Part shown: piece by piece, positions 62,645 to 64,000 of the stretch
Layout of the letters: each line of letters begins with the position of its first letter
How positions within the stretch are numbered: the first letter of the stretch is position 1
Source of the DNA: Burkholderia sp. OK233
GTDB taxonomy: Bacteria > Pseudomonadota > Gammaproteobacteria > Burkholderiales > Burkholderiaceae
Assembly: GCF_900230185.1 (NCBI RefSeq)
Contig: NZ_OCSR01000001.1
Coordinates: 3,348,001-3,412,000, forward strand
Length of the DNA: 64,000 nt
Reading direction: 5' to 3'
Notes under the pieces: model-generated
Databases searched by the model: none
The model's input: only the letters and a program-made list of their open reading frames with translations
Told to the model about the DNA's origin: nothing
Translations under genes and position numbers: made by a program

Positions 62645-63202
62645 AGGACCATGCCGGACCGCGAACTGACTTGATTCTTCCTATCGAGGCGACTGGGTCG
62701 CCCTGTCTGACACGACTGCCCTGGACGACCACTTCAGTTCGACAGACTGCGCGGCCGTGCGTGCACGCGAGCGCGAAGCGGCCGGGTCTCAGTCTGGGCC
62801 GGCCTTGAGCTTATTGCCTTTGATTTAACGGGCACCGCTCCATAGCCCGTGCTGGCATTTGATGGTATAGATCCAGACGGCTCTGTCAGGAGCGTGGCTG
62901 ACGATTTCACCAAATTTCTCCAACTCATCGGTTCTTCGAACAGTCATGGCTATTCGTGCATTCGAGCGCGAATGAGGGTTTCTGGAAGTTCCGACGGGCC
63001 GTTGTGGGGCGATCCATGCCGCTCGCGTAAAACCAAGGATCGAGGCCGTCGGAATGCGCGATCATTGACCGGCATTCTTGAGCGCGCGTCTCTGCCTGCA
63101 CGCGGGGGCGCAGCCATATAACGAGTACGGCATTGACGCGACCTCAATGGCACTCAGCGGACCGCGTGGCGAGACGGGCCGCTCACGCAAACGAGACGTA
63201 GA
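62645..63202. other. Gene-poor stretch
   Basis: I see no supported gene. It contains the second copy of the GACTGCGCGGCCGTGCGT segment near 62744. Confidence 0.4.
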
Positions 63203-63457
63203 ATGAAATCAGTACTCGCGATTGCCTTCATCGTTTTTTTTAGCGTGGCTGCGATGGCCACCACTTCCATGGGATCCTACTCGAAGAATGGCAGCGACCA
63301 GCAGGACGCTTGCCGTTCTGCAACCGCTGCTGCGGAGCAGGACAGGGTTAATTGGCTCTCCAGGGGATGGATCTTCGCGGGGACGTCAAGCTGCACCTGC
63401 TCCGGAAGCGGAACAAGCTGGACTTGCTCAGTCAATGCCACGTATTTCCGCCGGTAA
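63203..63457 (+). CDS. Small exported Cys-containing protein
   Basis: An 84-residue protein with a signal peptide (MKSVLAIAFIVFFSVAAMAT). The mature part has four Cys (one in DACRS, then CTCSGSGTSWTC), able to form two disulfides, and ends NATYFRR. It stands alone. No family recognised. Confidence 0.6.
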   Translation: MKSVLAIAFIVFFSVAAMATTSMGSYSKNGSDQQDACRSATAAAEQDRVNWLSRGWIFAGTSSCTCSGSGTSWTCSVNATYFRR

Positions 63458-64000
63458 CCGCAGAGCGACGCCTGCCGGCAACGCGGGAGTCATCGGTCGT
63501 GTTGGGCTTCGCTCGCAGCACGTCCGTCACTATTCGGGCGATGTGCCGCGGCCGGGCGCCGAGACGTACTTCAATAGCTGTGCTAAATACCACCGGTTGG
63601 ACGGCACGCGTCGCGTTATATTGTGCTAAAGGGATCGGGCCGACGCGCCAAGCTCCGCCGCGTCGCTACCTTGCCAGTTGGTCTTGCTGCTCAAATGCCA
63701 GACGTTCGCTGGCGGCGCATTCAGCCAGACTGTTTTGATGCGGTGCCAACACAACCCTACAGGGGCCGTAAACGGGACTCCCGGTTGATACGTGAACTGC
63801 ACAAGACGTCGAACCCGGTCCGCGTAAAGGAGTTCAGCGAATGCGGCAACCGTGGGTTCGACGACATCAGACGAAAGCGAACGAAACGGCAGCCCGGACA
63901 CAATAATAGTCTTCGCTGGTTGCGAGTGGGGATCTTGTCGGAACTACCAGCTCTAGAGATCGAGGGCGAGGTGCGCCAGCGATGCATTTCCTAACGAATT
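63458..64000. other. Unassigned stretch to the window end
   Basis: Overlapping open frames exist on both strands, none with a recognisable family, ribosome site or conserved feel. Nothing is called. Confidence 0.35.

Noticed and set aside
63626..63994. Overlapping open frames at the window end
   Set aside because: No recognisable family on either strand and no start signals.

Overview
The window looks like an accessory, rearranged part of a Burkholderiales genome, most likely Paraburkholderia/Burkholderia. The evidence is the style of the proteins: a fused indolepyruvate ferredoxin oxidoreductase, NodT-type RND efflux, PqiABC, BPSL1445-like SYLF lipoproteins, a patatin/acetoacetate decarboxylase pair, and IS1182, IS110, IS6 and IS701 elements. 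I saw no rRNA, tRNA, CRISPR array or replication origin.

Layout. 1-3.3 kb: the 5' part of an indolepyruvate ferredoxin oxidoreductase gene, divergent from a LysR regulator. 3.3-4.1 kb: a two-gene unknown operon behind two perfect tandem LexA-type boxes. 4.3-7.3 kb: orphan genes and the first IS701-family copy. 8.1-10.0 kb: a cupin, then a CueR-like promoter followed by three small exported or membrane proteins, probably for copper handling. 10.0-15.1 kb: gene debris around a large inverted repeat that carries four double-glycine leader peptide genes. 15.3-19.9 kb: a nested mobile element, an IS6-family IS split by a group II intron that is itself split by the second IS701 copy; the whole sits against a 5'-deleted glutathione reductase pseudogene.

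21.7-53.7 kb: a stress and envelope island. It carries a FixL-like kinase, a FixJ-like regulator and a stand-alone receiver; three SYLF lipoproteins (one intact, two broken); a patatin plus acetoacetate decarboxylase operon; a long RND efflux-PqiABC-cytochrome c-Kef block (33.1-44.4 kb); a TAXI-type binding protein; and an operon of exported proteins with a 37-residue repeat protein and a DUF2092-like protein. Eight copies of a palindrome, consensus ATTGGACCAAGGTCCAAT or the variant with GGACCAAAGGCC, lie upstream of these genes and essentially only there. I infer that this is the operator of the local FixJ-like regulator (or a close relative) and that the island is its regulon. A perfect PmrA/QseB-type double CTTAAG box also lies before the patatin operon.

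54-58.4 kb: a heme peroxidase cluster (catalase-like protein, Dyp-type peroxidase, and a two-repeat partner protein cut at its 5' end by an ornithine carbamoyltransferase-like fragment). 58.5-64 kb: small orphan genes, a 20-bp perfect inverted repeat, an ABC exporter ATPase lacking its membrane domain, an ACT-domain protein, and gene-poor sequence.
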